Source: Kocuria soli
GTDB taxonomy: Bacteria > Actinomycetota > Actinomycetes > Actinomycetales > Micrococcaceae
Assembly: GCF_003797835.1 (NCBI RefSeq)
Contig: NZ_RKMF01000015.1
Coordinates: 1-64,000 of the forward strand
Reading direction: 5' to 3'
DNA: 64,000 bases
Part shown: piece by piece, positions 37,977 through 48,391 of the stretch
Layout: each line of letters starts with the position of its first letter
How positions within the stretch are numbered: position 1 is the first letter of the stretch
Program-made: the position numbers and the translations under genes
Notes under the pieces: generated by a model
Database searches by the model: none
What the model was told of the DNA's origin: nothing
Seen by the model: only the letters and a program-made list of their open reading frames with translations

Positions 37977-39269
37977 GTGCAGGACTCCCCTATAAACGAC
38001 CAGCAGCGATACCCCAATGATGGTGACTCCGGCCCCGGGCCGCTCCGCTTTCGTCGGGAGGTAGAGATTTCCGATCAGGAGTGGAGCTCGACGCAGTCGA
38101 CATTTGCCCCCCGACATAACCGGAGGAGTCTGCTTCTGAGCTTCGTCACTCAGGGAGGCATGCGCACCACGGGTTTCATTGTGCTAATTGCTGCCGTTCC
38201 TACCCTGATTGTGCTCGTGGTGGTTGCCGGTGTGTGGAGCTTGGTTCAAAGCACCTGGCAGCCATTGTTGTGGGCCGCCATCGCCTTTCCGACCCTCTCC
38301 GCCTCTCTGGCAGGTGCAGTGGTTATCAAGCTGATCCGGTCCGGTCGGGCGTCCCAGCTGTCCGATGTGAACCGGCTGCGCAGCCTATACGGCCCAGGCC
38401 CGATGGCGGTCGAAGTGTATGACCGCGCACTGCGACTGATTCGCCCGGGTGGCACAGCGGTGACGTTCAGCGGCATCCGTGCAGTCAAGGGGATGGAGGA
38501 CGACGTTTACCTTGATCTGCCGCGTGGCGGATTTGGGAAGTTACCCCGTGGCATTGCGGCAGCCGAGGTTTCGCACCTTGCGGGTGAACCACCGGTATTG
38601 CTGCCGAGTGACGGTGGGCCTGAGGCGCAATCAAGGACCACCGCCGAATGGGCACGGGAGCAGAGATCGGCATTGCCCCCAGACAAGGCCCATCAACGCA
38701 TCGCGCTTGCGCTCACTAGACGGGAGAAGGACGACCGAGACGTAGTGACAGCCGCGCGTTATGACGCAGAACGCCGACTGGTGGTGTACCCCCGAGACGG
38801 GGCAGCCTTTTCGATCGACTTGATCTCCAAAGTGACGGCACGGGCCGGGATTGTCATGCTGGAAGACCATGAGCTAGTCACCGACGTTTTACCTGTGCAG
38901 GCATGGCCAGAGGGTCATTTACGGGCCATGTTCAACGAACTGGGTGATAAACGGTGCGATGTGGACCTCGCACTCAACGGCTCGCAATTACTCATGGGCG
39001 CGGCGTTGAAGCGCGAAGGTGCCAAGCAACGGCGGCGCTCCAAGCCACCACGGAATCGCCTCGCTACGGTCGCACTCGCGCTTTCCATCGTCGGCCTGCC
39101 TGGCGGGGCTCTGTTCTCACTTTTCGGACTTTGGTTCGGGGCCCTGGCATATCGACAGAACCGCAGGGCGGAAATCTTCCTGCTGGGCACCGGACGGGCG
39201 GTTGCCGCCATGATGATCAGTGTCATCGGGCTGATGATCTTCGTCGTGTGGTTCTTTTCACTCGAGTGA
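37977..39269 (+). CDS. Membrane protein with a C-terminal DUF4190-like domain
   Basis: A 430-aa protein of unknown role. It has two hydrophobic helices near residues 62-110 (FIVLIAAVPTLIVLVVVAGVW and a second), a cytoplasmic region of about 240 residues that resembles a pleckstrin-homology-like module (YDRALRLIRPGGTAVTFSGI), then two C-terminal helices separated by LWFGALAYRQNRR, the DUF4190 pattern. GTG 37977 is chosen because of the -10 box six bases upstream. Slightly lower GC and more rare-looking codons than its neighbours suggest recent arrival. Confidence 0.6.
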   Translation: MQDSPINDQQRYPNDGDSGPGPLRFRREVEISDQEWSSTQSTFAPRHNRRSLLLSFVTQGGMRTTGFIVLIAAVPTLIVLVVVAGVWSLVQSTWQPLLWAAIAFPTLSASLAGAVVIKLIRSGRASQLSDVNRLRSLYGPGPMAVEVYDRALRLIRPGGTAVTFSGIRAVKGMEDDVYLDLPRGGFGKLPRGIAAAEVSHLAGEPPVLLPSDGGPEAQSRTTAEWAREQRSALPPDKAHQRIALALTRREKDDRDVVTAARYDAERRLVVYPRDGAAFSIDLISKVTARAGIVMLEDHELVTDVLPVQAWPEGHLRAMFNELGDKRCDVDLALNGSQLLMGAALKREGAKQRRRSKPPRNRLATVALALSIVGLPGGALFSLFGLWFGALAYRQNRRAEIFLLGTGRAVAAMMISVIGLMIFVVWFFSLE

Positions 39270-39363
39270 GGCTGGTGAGCCATACGATTCGGACGCCCGC
39301 CGTCCAAGAATCTTGTATGGACCGGTTCCCCGAGCCCACACTCGAGCGTGAGGAGGACGTCCC

Positions 39364-39765
39364 ATGGAAATCATCAAGAAGTACCCGGTTCTCGATGCCA
39401 CCGACATCGAGGCGGAGAGCACCTTCTGGGCCGCGGTCCTGGGCGGCACGGTCGAACGCGGCATGGTCAATCATGAAGAGGTGGACTGGCACACCGTCGT
39501 TGTCGACGGGCGGGAGGAACTCGGCATCCAATGGTCGCCGACCCACCAGGCGCCGCAGTGGCCCTCGGGTGATCAGCAACAGCAGATCCACCTCGACCTC
39601 TATGTGGAACGCGATGCCCTGGAGGCGGCACACAAGGAGGTTGTGCAATTGGGCGCCACCCTGCTCCAAACCGCGGAGGACCTGGACTCCCCCATGGGCT
39701 TCCAGGTCTACGCCGATCCGGCAGGCCACCCCTTCTGTCTGTGCTGGGCCGAGCCTCAGGCCTGA
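39364..39765 (+). CDS. VOC-family (glyoxalase/bleomycin-resistance-like) protein
   Basis: A 133-aa protein with the paired beta-alpha-beta-beta-beta modules of the VOC fold: YPVLDATDIEAESTFWAAVLGG at the start and GFQVYADPAGHPFCLCW at the end, the latter a standard C-terminal VOC signature. Substrate unknown. ATG has AGGAGG 7 nt upstream. A terminator follows. Confidence 0.88.
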   Translation: MEIIKKYPVLDATDIEAESTFWAAVLGGTVERGMVNHEEVDWHTVVVDGREELGIQWSPTHQAPQWPSGDQQQQIHLDLYVERDALEAAHKEVVQLGATLLQTAEDLDSPMGFQVYADPAGHPFCLCWAEPQA

Positions 39766-39817
39766 TACCGACTGAACAGGACCCGCGTCACGGCTGGGCT
39801 ACCCCAGCGGCGAACTT

Positions 39818-39868
39818 TGACAGGGAGAGAGCCACGAATCTGCTCGATTCGTGGCCCTCTCCCTGTCA
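39818..39868. terminator. Bidirectional terminator
   Basis: 23-bp stem with one mismatch (39818-39840 with 39846-39868) between the convergent VOC and permease genes. Confidence 0.85.
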
Positions 39869-39884
39869 GAACTGCCTCAGTGCC

Positions 39885-40721
39885 TCACTTCGCCACCGAC
39901 GACGAACGCCGGCGCAAACTGCCCAGGACGATGAGCGCCAGGCCGAGCACGATCCAGTACACCAGAACCGTCAGCGCACTCCCGGCCCCGGCGCCGTCGA
40001 AGTACGCCGCGGAACGGATGAACGTGCTGGCGGCACCCAGCGGCAGGGGCTGGCCGATGGCACCCCAGGGTTGGGGCAGCCACGCGGCACCGGCCGTCAT
40101 GCCGGACAGTGGATTCGCAACGAACATCATCACCAGAGCGCCAAGCACCAGACCAGCCCTACCCAACGTGGATTCGAGTCCCAGGATCGTCAGGGACACG
40201 GCCGCAATGCCCAACGACACCCCTCCGGCAAGCAGCCAGTAATTGCCGTCGGTGGAGTGGAACCCGAACTGCAGTACGGCTGCGACGGCGGCCCCTCCGA
40301 AGACCGCAATCCCAAGGGATCCGAGGATCTTGTGCACGGGGCGGTTCTTGAGAACGGTCGAGAGCAGAACCCCGGAGATCATGCCGCCGAACACGAGCGG
40401 CAGGCCCAGTGCGTTCAGGCCCGCGCCGTTGGGGTCATCGGCGGTCATGGGTGCCACTTCCTGGTACGTCACGGACTGCCCGCTCTGTTCCAGGCCCGCG
40501 CCCATCTGCGTGAGCATGGTGGCGTAAGGCGTCCCGGCCCCGGCAGCCGTGGTGATCGTTGCACCCTCCGGGCTCAGGCTCACGCCGCCAATGGCCTCCC
40601 GGTTCTCGACCGCGTCCCGCACCTCGTCGGCCGAGTCATACGTGGTGGTCTCGAATGCGCCGGGGTTGGCGGTCTCGAGTTGATCGGTCATGGCGCCGAC
40701 CGCCACCTCGGGCCCGCTCAC
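39885..40721 (-). pseudogene. N-terminally truncated membrane permease-like protein
   Basis: The remaining 278 aa start at GPEVAVGAMTDQLETANPGAFE, a point about 45-50 residues into homologous actinobacterial integral membrane proteins, where it normally follows a first membrane helix and a (V/I)GVxGPE strand. Six membrane helices remain in the C-terminal part (about residues 108-270). The only in-frame start is GTG 40721, and a TGA lies two codons upstream, so the first helix cannot be encoded. The gene is head-to-head with a TetR gene that is also missing its N-terminus. Likely a deletion remnant, though the stub could still be translated. Confidence 0.65.
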
Positions 40722-41229
40722 CGCGCGTCAGATAGCCCAGACCGCGGGCGTCGGAGTCGGGACTCTCTACCGTCATTTCCCCGAGCGTCCGGACTTGATC
40801 CTGGGCATCGTGGATGAGATCGCCCAGCAAGTCGAGGCCCTGGCGACCAAGGCTCTGGCTGATTGGGAGGCCGGCCCCCAGGGTGCGTGGGCGGAGTTCG
40901 TCCGGGGGTGTGGTGCGCTGCGGACGGGTGCGATTGCCACGGGCTCAAATGCCCCGACTGCCCTGGCGGAAAAGGACTTGGGCCCGTTCATGGAGCGCCG
41001 CGATCGGCTGATGCAGGTGCTGACCCCGGTCCTGGATCGCGCCCGGTCCCACGGGCTGATCGAACCCACGTTGACGCCGCAGCGGTTCTTCATTGGCCTG
41101 GGGGCCATCACCCGCCCACTGCCGGAGCCTGCCTCCAGGGTGTTCCCCCACGAGGAGATGGACGCGTGGCTGGTCGAGATCTACCTCAGGGGCCTCCGGC
41201 CCGATGACTCCCAGGACCACAAGCAGTAG
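40690..41229 (+). pseudogene. N-terminally truncated TetR-family regulator
   Basis: From LTARQIAQTAGVGVGTLYRHFPERPDLI (about 40717) onward this is a normal TetR protein with its recognition helix and a C-terminal ligand domain. The preceding 35-40 residues of helix 1 and 2 that all TetR proteins need are absent; the nine residues before LTARQ are read antisense to the adjacent permease. It is therefore probably unable to bind DNA. Members of this family are usually divergent from a permease, which they repress. Confidence 0.65.
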
Positions 41230-41265
41230 CCCCGTACCGTCCGGAAGGTGCTGCTGCGCAAAGCA

Positions 41266-43329
41266 TCAGCCCAGGATGGCTGCCGCGACCCGGTCGGCGT
41301 CGGCCAAGGTCCGCGAGCCCAGCGCGGCGGGGGCTCCCGCCTCGGCTGCGATGGACGTGCCCCATTGGGCCGAGGCCAGTTGCAGTCCGAGGACCCACAC
41401 CCCTTCCCGCGCCTGACCGTCCGTCCCGACGGCGCGGTACGGTGCGGCGGTGACGTCCAGCCCGGGACCCGCCACGTGAGCGGCGCCGTCGTCGACGTGC
41501 AGCGACTTGGCGCGGACCAGGCCGTGCTCGTGCATGGCGGTGAGCAACGGTGAAACGTTGCGGCGCACCTCGTTGGGCGGGGACATCGCCTCGATCATCC
41601 ACCCGGCTCGGAAGGGTTCATCCGCCACCCAGGGGGAACTCGCCTCGAAGCAACCGCGTTCGGTGTCCACACGGAACACGGGATTGGGCCCCAGGAAGCG
41701 CACCACCCCGGCTCTGGCCAGCGCCGCCAGCTGCCGGATGCGCAAGGCCGGCGGGCCGGAGGCCAGGCCCTCGACCAGCGGGGAGAACGCGCGCATGAGT
41801 TCTTCGTACCAGGACTCGTCCTGCAACCCCCTCTCGGCCACCACCTGCTTGAGCAGCGTGCGCGACCAGTTCAGTGACGAGAAGGCGACCTTGGCGGGAT
41901 CGTCCTCCCCGGCCGCGGAGCCTGCGGCATCGCGGTCCAGCCAGTGCACGAGGGCCGCGGCGTACTCCTCGTGGGAGCTGAACCGTTCGTCCAGGAAGGG
42001 ATAGGACTGCCACTTGATGTTGAGCCGGTTCTCGTAGGCCACGGCCTGGTTGACCAGACGCTCCACGTGCACGTCCCACGGCGTCGGGTCCTCGGGATCT
42101 TCGGGCCCGCCCAGTCCGAGCGCGCGGTCCAGGTCCGCCAGGAACTGGTCCGCGGGCCGGTCGAAGGCGCCTGGACTGACCCTGGCCAGGGTCTGGTAGA
42201 AGGCGCGGGTGGCGTCCTTGCGCACCAGGGGCAACAGGTCCGTGTCGAATACCAGCGGCTCACCGTCGGCCAGCTCCCGCACCCGCTCAGGGGTCAGGAA
42301 CTTGTGGTCCAGGCTCCGGGCGTAGTACCCGTCGATCTCCGCTTTGGCCCGGTACGGCGTTCCACGCCGGGACCCGACGACGACGAACGGTTCCCGCCCG
42401 GAGGGCCGGTACACCAATCGCCCCGCACCGTCCTCGCCCGGAGCTTCGACGAACTGACCACCGCGGCCCTCGGTCAGTTCGGTGACCACGTCGTGAAAGT
42501 TCAACCCCATCCCGCGGAACAGGACCGTCTCACCGGCCGGCAGTTCCTCCCAGTGCACGTCCCCGGGAACCGCCGGTGGACGGTACTGCAAACCGTGTTC
42601 CGCGGCGGCGTCCACCAGGTCCTTCTGGTCCCGGCGCAGGTGCGCGTCCAAGTGCCCCAGCGCCAGGACCACGTGGTCGGCGGGCAGCTCCTGCTGTCCG
42701 GCGATCTCCACCGCGAACCTGTGGCGCCCCGCGTCCACGGGTCGCGCCGCCACCGCGGCGTCCCGGTGAACCAGCAGTTCCACCGACTCCGGGAGATTTC
42801 GTCGGATCGTGGTGAACACCCATTCCAGGTACAGACCGTAGATCCGGCGGGGTGGAAAGTCCGTGCGCGTCATGGTCTTCAGCAGGGCGGCGTCGTCGTC
42901 GTTCAGGGATTCGAGGACCAGGGAGCCGTCGGCAATCGACGCACGCCAGGCGTCGAAACTCATACCCCGCAGGGCGGGCAGGGGGTCCACCGGGAGCACC
43001 CCGTCATCGGCGATCACCGTGGGGAACAGACTGGGGGTGTTCATCAGGAACCGCGGCGACTGTTTCGTGCGCCACACGTGACCCGGCCCGGGAGGGAAGG
43101 GGTCCACGACGTCCACCTGGACGCGCCTGCCGGTGGCCGCGCTGTGGGCCACGATCCGTTCGAGGGCCGACAGCCCACGCGGTCCCGCGCCGACGATGAC
43201 CACCCGGGGCACGCCCGTCGCACGTGCCGCTTCACCCGAGGACTCCGACACCCCGACCGCACCGCGAGCGGGCTGGTCAGACGGGGTGGGAGCAGGGGCA
43301 ATCGGCGCAGACTCGGAGGGGGAGGTCAT
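41266..43329 (-). CDS. FAD/NAD(P)-binding protein (NAD_binding_9 type)
   Basis: A 687-aa protein. The dinucleotide-binding motif RVVIVGAGPRGLSALERI lies near residue 35, and a second nucleotide-type segment occurs around ADHVVLALGHLDAHL. The layout matches large actinobacterial FAD/NAD(P)-binding proteins of unknown substrate. I chose ATG 43329 because a TATGCT -10 box sits 7 nt upstream; an ATG at 43341 overlaps that box. Divergent from the prolyl oligopeptidase gene. Confidence 0.82.
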   Translation of the reverse strand: MTSPSESAPIAPAPTPSDQPARGAVGVSESSGEAARATGVPRVVIVGAGPRGLSALERIVAHSAATGRRVQVDVVDPFPPGPGHVWRTKQSPRFLMNTPSLFPTVIADDGVLPVDPLPALRGMSFDAWRASIADGSLVLESLNDDDAALLKTMTRTDFPPRRIYGLYLEWVFTTIRRNLPESVELLVHRDAAVAARPVDAGRHRFAVEIAGQQELPADHVVLALGHLDAHLRRDQKDLVDAAAEHGLQYRPPAVPGDVHWEELPAGETVLFRGMGLNFHDVVTELTEGRGGQFVEAPGEDGAGRLVYRPSGREPFVVVGSRRGTPYRAKAEIDGYYARSLDHKFLTPERVRELADGEPLVFDTDLLPLVRKDATRAFYQTLARVSPGAFDRPADQFLADLDRALGLGGPEDPEDPTPWDVHVERLVNQAVAYENRLNIKWQSYPFLDERFSSHEEYAAALVHWLDRDAAGSAAGEDDPAKVAFSSLNWSRTLLKQVVAERGLQDESWYEELMRAFSPLVEGLASGPPALRIRQLAALARAGVVRFLGPNPVFRVDTERGCFEASSPWVADEPFRAGWMIEAMSPPNEVRRNVSPLLTAMHEHGLVRAKSLHVDDGAAHVAGPGLDVTAAPYRAVGTDGQAREGVWVLGLQLASAQWGTSIAAEAGAPAALGSRTLADADRVAAAILG

Positions 43330-43336
43330 GGATTTC

Positions 43337-43342
43337 AGCATA
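43337..43342 (-). promoter_or_regulatory. -10 element of a likely leaderless FAD-protein transcript
   Basis: TATGCT on the minus strand, 7 nt before the ATG at 43329. Confidence 0.45.
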
Positions 43343-43372
43343 GAACCACGCCGGAACGGGCACGGTCACGCA

Positions 43373-43378
43373 TAGGCT
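43373..43378 (+). promoter_or_regulatory. -10 element of a likely leaderless peptidase transcript
   Basis: TAGGCT followed by 7 nt and the ATG at 43386. The two divergent -10 boxes here are only about 30 nt apart. Confidence 0.45.
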
Positions 43379-43385
43379 CGACGGC

Positions 43386-45527
43386 ATGACCCATCACCAT
43401 CCTGACGATTTCCTGTGGCTCGAAGAGATCCACGGCACCGAGCCACTCTCATGGGTCGAGAAACAGAATCGACGCACCGAATCCCTGCTGGTCACAGACG
43501 ATCTGTTGCGGCTGGAGGCCGGTGCGTTGGAGGTCATGGACTCCACGGACAAGATCCCCATGGTCTCCAAGCAGGGCGACTTCTACTACAACTTCTGGCG
43601 CGACGCAGATCACCCGCGGGGTCTGTTCCGCAGGACCTCTTGGGAGTCGTGGATCAGCGAGCGCCCCGAGTGGGACGTCCTGTTGGACCTTGACGAACTC
43701 TCCGAGCGGGAGGGCACGCCGTGGGTCTGGGCGGGGTCACGGCTGTTGCGTCCGCGCTACACGGACGGGCAGTGGCGCCGTGCGCTGATCTCGCTGAGCC
43801 CCGACGGCGGCGATGCCCGCAGGGTGCGTGAATTCGACCTGGTCACCCGTTCCTTCGTGGACCCCTCCGACGGCGGGTTCGACATCCCGGTGGCCAAGAC
43901 CTCCGCGTCCTGGCTGGATGCCGACACCCTCCTGGTGGCCACGGAGGCCGGTCCGGGATCATTGACTGCCTCCTCCTACCCCGCGCAGGTTCGTCGTCTG
44001 TCCCGCGGGACGGGGCTCACCGAGGCTCCGGTGGTCTTCGAGGTGGCCCACGACCACGTGCAGGCCTGGGCCGGTCACGATCACACGCCCGGACACGAAC
44101 GCACGCTGGCCTTGGACGTGATCGACTTCTTCCGCTCCGTGACCTACGTCTTCGACGCCGCGGGGCATCCGGTGCCGGTGGAGGTCCCGGAATCCGTGGA
44201 GGTGGACATCCACAAGCAGTGGGTGCTGTTTCGTCCGCAGGAGGCTTGGGAGCTCGAAGGCCGCACGTTCGCCCCGGGCACGCTGCTGGCCGCCGAGTTC
44301 GATCGGTACCAGGCGGGTGACCGCGATCTTCACGTGGTGTTCGAACCGGACCCGCACGTGAGTCTTCAGGGATGGTCGTGGACCGCGGATCGACTGGTCC
44401 TGCAGCTGCTGCACGACGTCTCCTCCGAGGTGCGCGTGGTCGAACCGGGCACCTGGACCTCCCGCCCCCTGGCCACCGCCCTGGCCCACCACTCGACCAG
44501 CGTCTGGGCCGTCGACGACGAGGATCCGCGGGACGGCAACGACATCTGGGTCTCGACCTCGGGGTTCCTCCGGCCGACCACGATCATGCGCGGCACACTC
44601 GGCGCCGACCCCACCCGGGACGAGGCTCCGCGGGAGGTGAAGCGGGCGCCGTCGTTCTTCGACGCGTACGGGCTGCGCGTGGAGCAGCACTGGGCCACCT
44701 CAGCCGACGGAACCCGCGTCCCGTACTACCAGGTGGGGCCCGCCGAGCTGCCGCTGGACGGCCGCAATCCCGTCCTGCTCTCCGGGTACGGAGGGTTCGA
44801 GGTCTCCCGCACACCCGCCTATTCCGGGGTCACCGGCCGCTCCTGGCTGACCCGGGCCTTCACCCCCGGCAACGACGACGACGGAGCCGACGACGGGCCC
44901 GTGGCCGCCGGTCGCAGCGGTGTGTACGTGGTGGCCAACATCCGCGGCGGTGGTGAATTCGGACCCGAGTGGCACCGTGCTGCCCTCAAGAAGAACAGAC
45001 ACCGCGCCTACCAGGACTTTGCCGCCGTGGCCCAGGACCTGCACGACCGCGGGGTGTCCAGTCCGGCGTCGCTGGCCTGTTCGGGCGGTTCCAACGGTGG
45101 GCTGCTGGTGGGGAACATGCTCGCGACCTATCCGCACCTGTTCGGCGGTATCTCCTGCGGCGTGCCCCTATTGGACATGCGCCGCTACACCAAACTGTCC
45201 GCGGGAACCTCCTGGGTCGCCGAGTACGGGGACCCGGAGGACCCGAAGGAGTGGGAGTTCATCCGCACCTTCTCCCCGTACCACCTGGTGCGGGCGGATG
45301 CCGACTACCCGCCGGTCCTGTTCTGGACCGCCACGAGCGATGACCGGGTGGGCCCGGTGCAGGCGCGCAAGATGGCCGCGTTGATGCAGGAGCAGGGCCA
45401 CGAACGGGTGTGGTTCCACGAGACCCTGGAAGGTGGCCACGCGGGAGCGGGCGACAACAAGCAGGCCGCCCGCTCGCACGCGTTGTCCTCCGAGTTCCTG
45501 TGGCGCTGCGTCACGGGGACGCTGTAG
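43386..45527 (+). CDS. Prolyl oligopeptidase family serine peptidase (S9A)
   Basis: A 713-aa cytoplasmic peptidase. The beta-propeller gate occupies the first two thirds and the alpha/beta-hydrolase domain the rest, with Ser in CSGGSNGGLLVGNM (about 568), Asp in TSDDRVGP (about 652) and His in EGGHAGAGD (about 684). GGGEFGPEWHRAALKKNR is another S9A signature. It cleaves short peptides after proline or, in oligopeptidase B-like members, basic residues. Its 3' end overlaps the convergent P-type ATPase gene by 17 nt. Confidence 0.93.
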   Translation: MTHHHPDDFLWLEEIHGTEPLSWVEKQNRRTESLLVTDDLLRLEAGALEVMDSTDKIPMVSKQGDFYYNFWRDADHPRGLFRRTSWESWISERPEWDVLLDLDELSEREGTPWVWAGSRLLRPRYTDGQWRRALISLSPDGGDARRVREFDLVTRSFVDPSDGGFDIPVAKTSASWLDADTLLVATEAGPGSLTASSYPAQVRRLSRGTGLTEAPVVFEVAHDHVQAWAGHDHTPGHERTLALDVIDFFRSVTYVFDAAGHPVPVEVPESVEVDIHKQWVLFRPQEAWELEGRTFAPGTLLAAEFDRYQAGDRDLHVVFEPDPHVSLQGWSWTADRLVLQLLHDVSSEVRVVEPGTWTSRPLATALAHHSTSVWAVDDEDPRDGNDIWVSTSGFLRPTTIMRGTLGADPTRDEAPREVKRAPSFFDAYGLRVEQHWATSADGTRVPYYQVGPAELPLDGRNPVLLSGYGGFEVSRTPAYSGVTGRSWLTRAFTPGNDDDGADDGPVAAGRSGVYVVANIRGGGEFGPEWHRAALKKNRHRAYQDFAAVAQDLHDRGVSSPASLACSGGSNGGLLVGNMLATYPHLFGGISCGVPLLDMRRYTKLSAGTSWVAEYGDPEDPKEWEFIRTFSPYHLVRADADYPPVLFWTATSDDRVGPVQARKMAALMQEQGHERVWFHETLEGGHAGAGDNKQAARSHALSSEFLWRCVTGTL

Positions 45528-47976
45528 CCCGCTTCCTCCGGCTGACCACGGCGTTGGTCAGGGCCTTGGTCACCTCCACGATCACGAACACGGCCGCACC
45601 CATCGCCGTCGCAATGAGCAAAGCATCCGCTCCCAGGGGCCGGGTGTCGAAGGCGAAGGCAAAGGCAAAGGCAAGAGTCACCGCCACCGCCATGTTGACC
45701 CAGAGGATCTGCAGCGGCGTCAGCGGGAGCATCCACCCCAGAAGGGCGGCCAGGAGGATCACGAGCGACTGGGCGCCGTTGGTCGGGAGGATGAACACGA
45801 TGGCTTTGCGCAGGTTGTCGTAGATCCGCCGACCTTCCTCCACGGCGGTCTCGATCGTGGCGAAGTTGTCGTCCCCCAGGACCACTTCGGCGGATTCCTT
45901 GGTCACCTCGGTGCCCTTGATGCCCATGGCCACGCCCACGTCAGCGCGCCGGAGAGCGGGGGCGTCGTTGACGCCGTCGCCGGTCATGGCCACGACGTCA
46001 CCGTGGTCCTGCAGCGCCCTGACCAGGCGCAGTTTGTGTTCGGGGCTGGTCCGCGCGAACACGTTGTGCGTCAGGGCCAGGTGCTGCAAGGTGGCATCGT
46101 CGGCCGCCTCGAGTTCGACGCCCGTGACCGCACCTGCGCCGTCGTCGATGCACATCTGCCGGACGATCGCGGTGGCAGTGCCCGCGTGGTCCCCGGTGAT
46201 CATCTTGACGACGATCCCCGCGTCCCGGCAGCTGCGCACCGCGGCCATGGCTTCCTCGCGGGGCGGATCCACGATGCCCACCAGGCCGAGGAACTGCAGC
46301 TCGTGGCCCAGGGAATCCGGGGTGATTTCTCCCGTGTCCTGGTCGGAGGCCGTTCTCCGTGCGGCCGCCAGGGCGCGGAGGCCCTGGTTGCTGAGGTCCT
46401 CGATCCGCTGTTGCCAGGTCTCCAGTTGGAGTTCGGAGCGCTGCCCGTCCGCCTCGATCTGGGTGGTTGACCGCGCAAGGAGCACGTCCGGTGCGCCCTT
46501 GACCAGCACGTAGGTGTCTTCCCGGTCGGGGAGGTCCAGGGCCGCGGCCATGAACTTGTAGTCCGAGCTGAACGGCAGGGTGGCGTGGCGCCGGGCGGCC
46601 TGGTGGTCCAGGTCGAGCTTGGCGGCGAACGTGCGCAGGGCACCTTCCGTGGGCTCGCCGACGATCGTCCAGCCGTCGCCGTTCTCGGTCAGATCGGCGT
46701 CGTTGACCGTCCCTACTGCCTCCACCAGGGGGCGGATGCCGGGGTGGGACAGGTCCAGGTCCAGGTCCTGCCCGCCCGCCGTGACGGATCCGCGGGGTTC
46801 GTAGCCGGCCCCGGAAACGTCGAATTCGAGGTCACCGACCACACCCTTGACCACGGTCATCTCGTTCTTGGTGAGGGTGCCCGTCTTGTCGGAGCAGATG
46901 GTGGTCACGCTGCCCAGGGTCTGCACGGCGGGCAGTTTGCGCGTGATCGCCTTCTGCCTGGCCATGGTCTGCACGCCCAGCGCCAGGGTGATCGTGATCA
47001 GTGCCGGGAGCCCTTCGGGAATCGCGGCGACGGCGAATCCGACGGCGGCCAGCAGCAGGTCGACCAGGTCCGTCCCGTGAAGCAACCGACCCACCGCGAT
47101 CAGCACGAGCGAGGCGATGAACACGATGGCTGACAGCCACGTGCTGAACGACGCGATCTGCCGGGTCAGCGGGGTCTCCAGGGTTTCCACCCCCGAGATC
47201 ATGGCGTTGATGCGCCCGATCTCGGCCTGTGCCCCGGTGGCGACGACGACGCCGGTGCCCGACCCGGAGGCCACCATCGAGCTGGAGAACAGCATTCCGG
47301 TGCGGTCCCCCAGGGGTGCGTCCTTCTCCACGGCGGCCGTCGTCTTGTCCGCCGGGACGGATTCACCGGTCAACGCGGATTCCTCCGCGGTCAGGTTGGC
47401 GGCCTCCAGGAGTCAAATGTCCGCGGGGACCCGGTCCCCCGCACTCAGGCGAACGATGTCGCCGGGTACCAAGTCCTCCGCTTCGACGGTGGACCACAGG
47501 CCGTCCCGACGCACACTCGCGCTGGCCGAGAGCATCTGGCGGATGCCTTCCAGCGCCTTCTCCGCCCGGCCTTCCTGGACGAAGCCGATCACCGCGTTGA
47601 TCACCACGACCAGAACAATCACGCCGGTGTCCACCCATTCCTGCAGCACGGCCGTGAGGACGGCCGCAGCCAGGAGGACGTAGATCAGAACGTCGTTGAA
47701 ATGCCGCAGGAAGCGGACGATGACGCTGTCGCGCGGCAGATCCGGGAGCTTGTTGGGCCCCAGCACATCACGACGACGGCTGACCTCCTCGGTGGACAAC
47801 CCCCGGTGCGGGTCCACGGCCAGACACTGCTCCACGTCCTGGGTTGGGAGCGCGTGGGCGTCCTGGATCTTGGTCAAGTCGCCGTCCAGGCCGGATTTCT
47901 CGAGCGGCCGGGTCCCGGAGATCCCGGGGCCCTGGGCGGCCTCGGGGGTGGTCAACGATCGCGGGTCGGCTGGCAC
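45511..47976 (-). pseudogene. P-type cation-transporting ATPase interrupted by an in-frame TGA
   Basis: The frame is intact from GTG 47976 (GGGAG six bases upstream) to 45511 except for one TGA at 47415-47413. Around it the protein reads ...GDRVPADI-stop-LLEAANLTAEESALTGESVPAD, where relatives have Arg; CGA to TGA is a single C-to-T change. All other marks of a P2-type Ca2+/cation pump are present: [11 protein letters not shown] helix, [10 protein letters not shown] phosphorylation site, TGDGVNDAPALRRADVGVAMG. So this is either a fresh nonsense mutation, a sequencing error, or a pump that needs read-through. The last 61 C-terminal residues include the final membrane helices. Confidence 0.85.
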
Positions 47977-48196
47977 GTGTGGCTCCCATCCAGGTGTTCG
48001 GGCCCGCCCGGTGCATCTCGTCGATGCCGGAGAATCCCCGCTGCGTCGCGGGTGAACTCGGAGCAACGTTCCAGGATAGGAAGTGCGTGACCCCGCCGCA
48101 CACCGGCCGCCCGGCCCCAGTGGCGAAACGAAAAGACCGGGGTCGATGTCCACCATGCGGCAGGACATCGACCCCGGTCAGATCCACTTCGATCGG

Positions 48197-48285
48197 CGGA
48201 GACGGAGGGATTTGAACCCTCGATCCAGGTTTCCCCGGATCCTTCATTAGCAGTGAAGTCCATTCGGCCGCTCTGGCACGTCTCC
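48197..48285 (-). tRNA. tRNA-Ser (GCT)
   Basis: An 89-nt class II tRNA on the minus strand: acceptor GGAGACG/CGTCTCC, anticodon loop CTGCTAA with anticodon GCT, long variable arm, T-arm GGTTCAAATCC. No CCA is encoded. Confidence 0.95.
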
Positions 48286-48391
48286 CCGCTGCACCCCGCG
48301 GAGGTCATGGACCCCGATAGGAAACAGCACGTGCCATGCTAGTCGGAGCGCGTGACTCGGGTCAAAACCACGTGGTCGGTCAGGCGGGCCG

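Noticed and set aside
47413-47415. UGA as selenocysteine codon in the ATPase
   Set aside because: The position is not a redox Cys/Sec site in this family and no recoding hairpin is visible; mutation is simpler.
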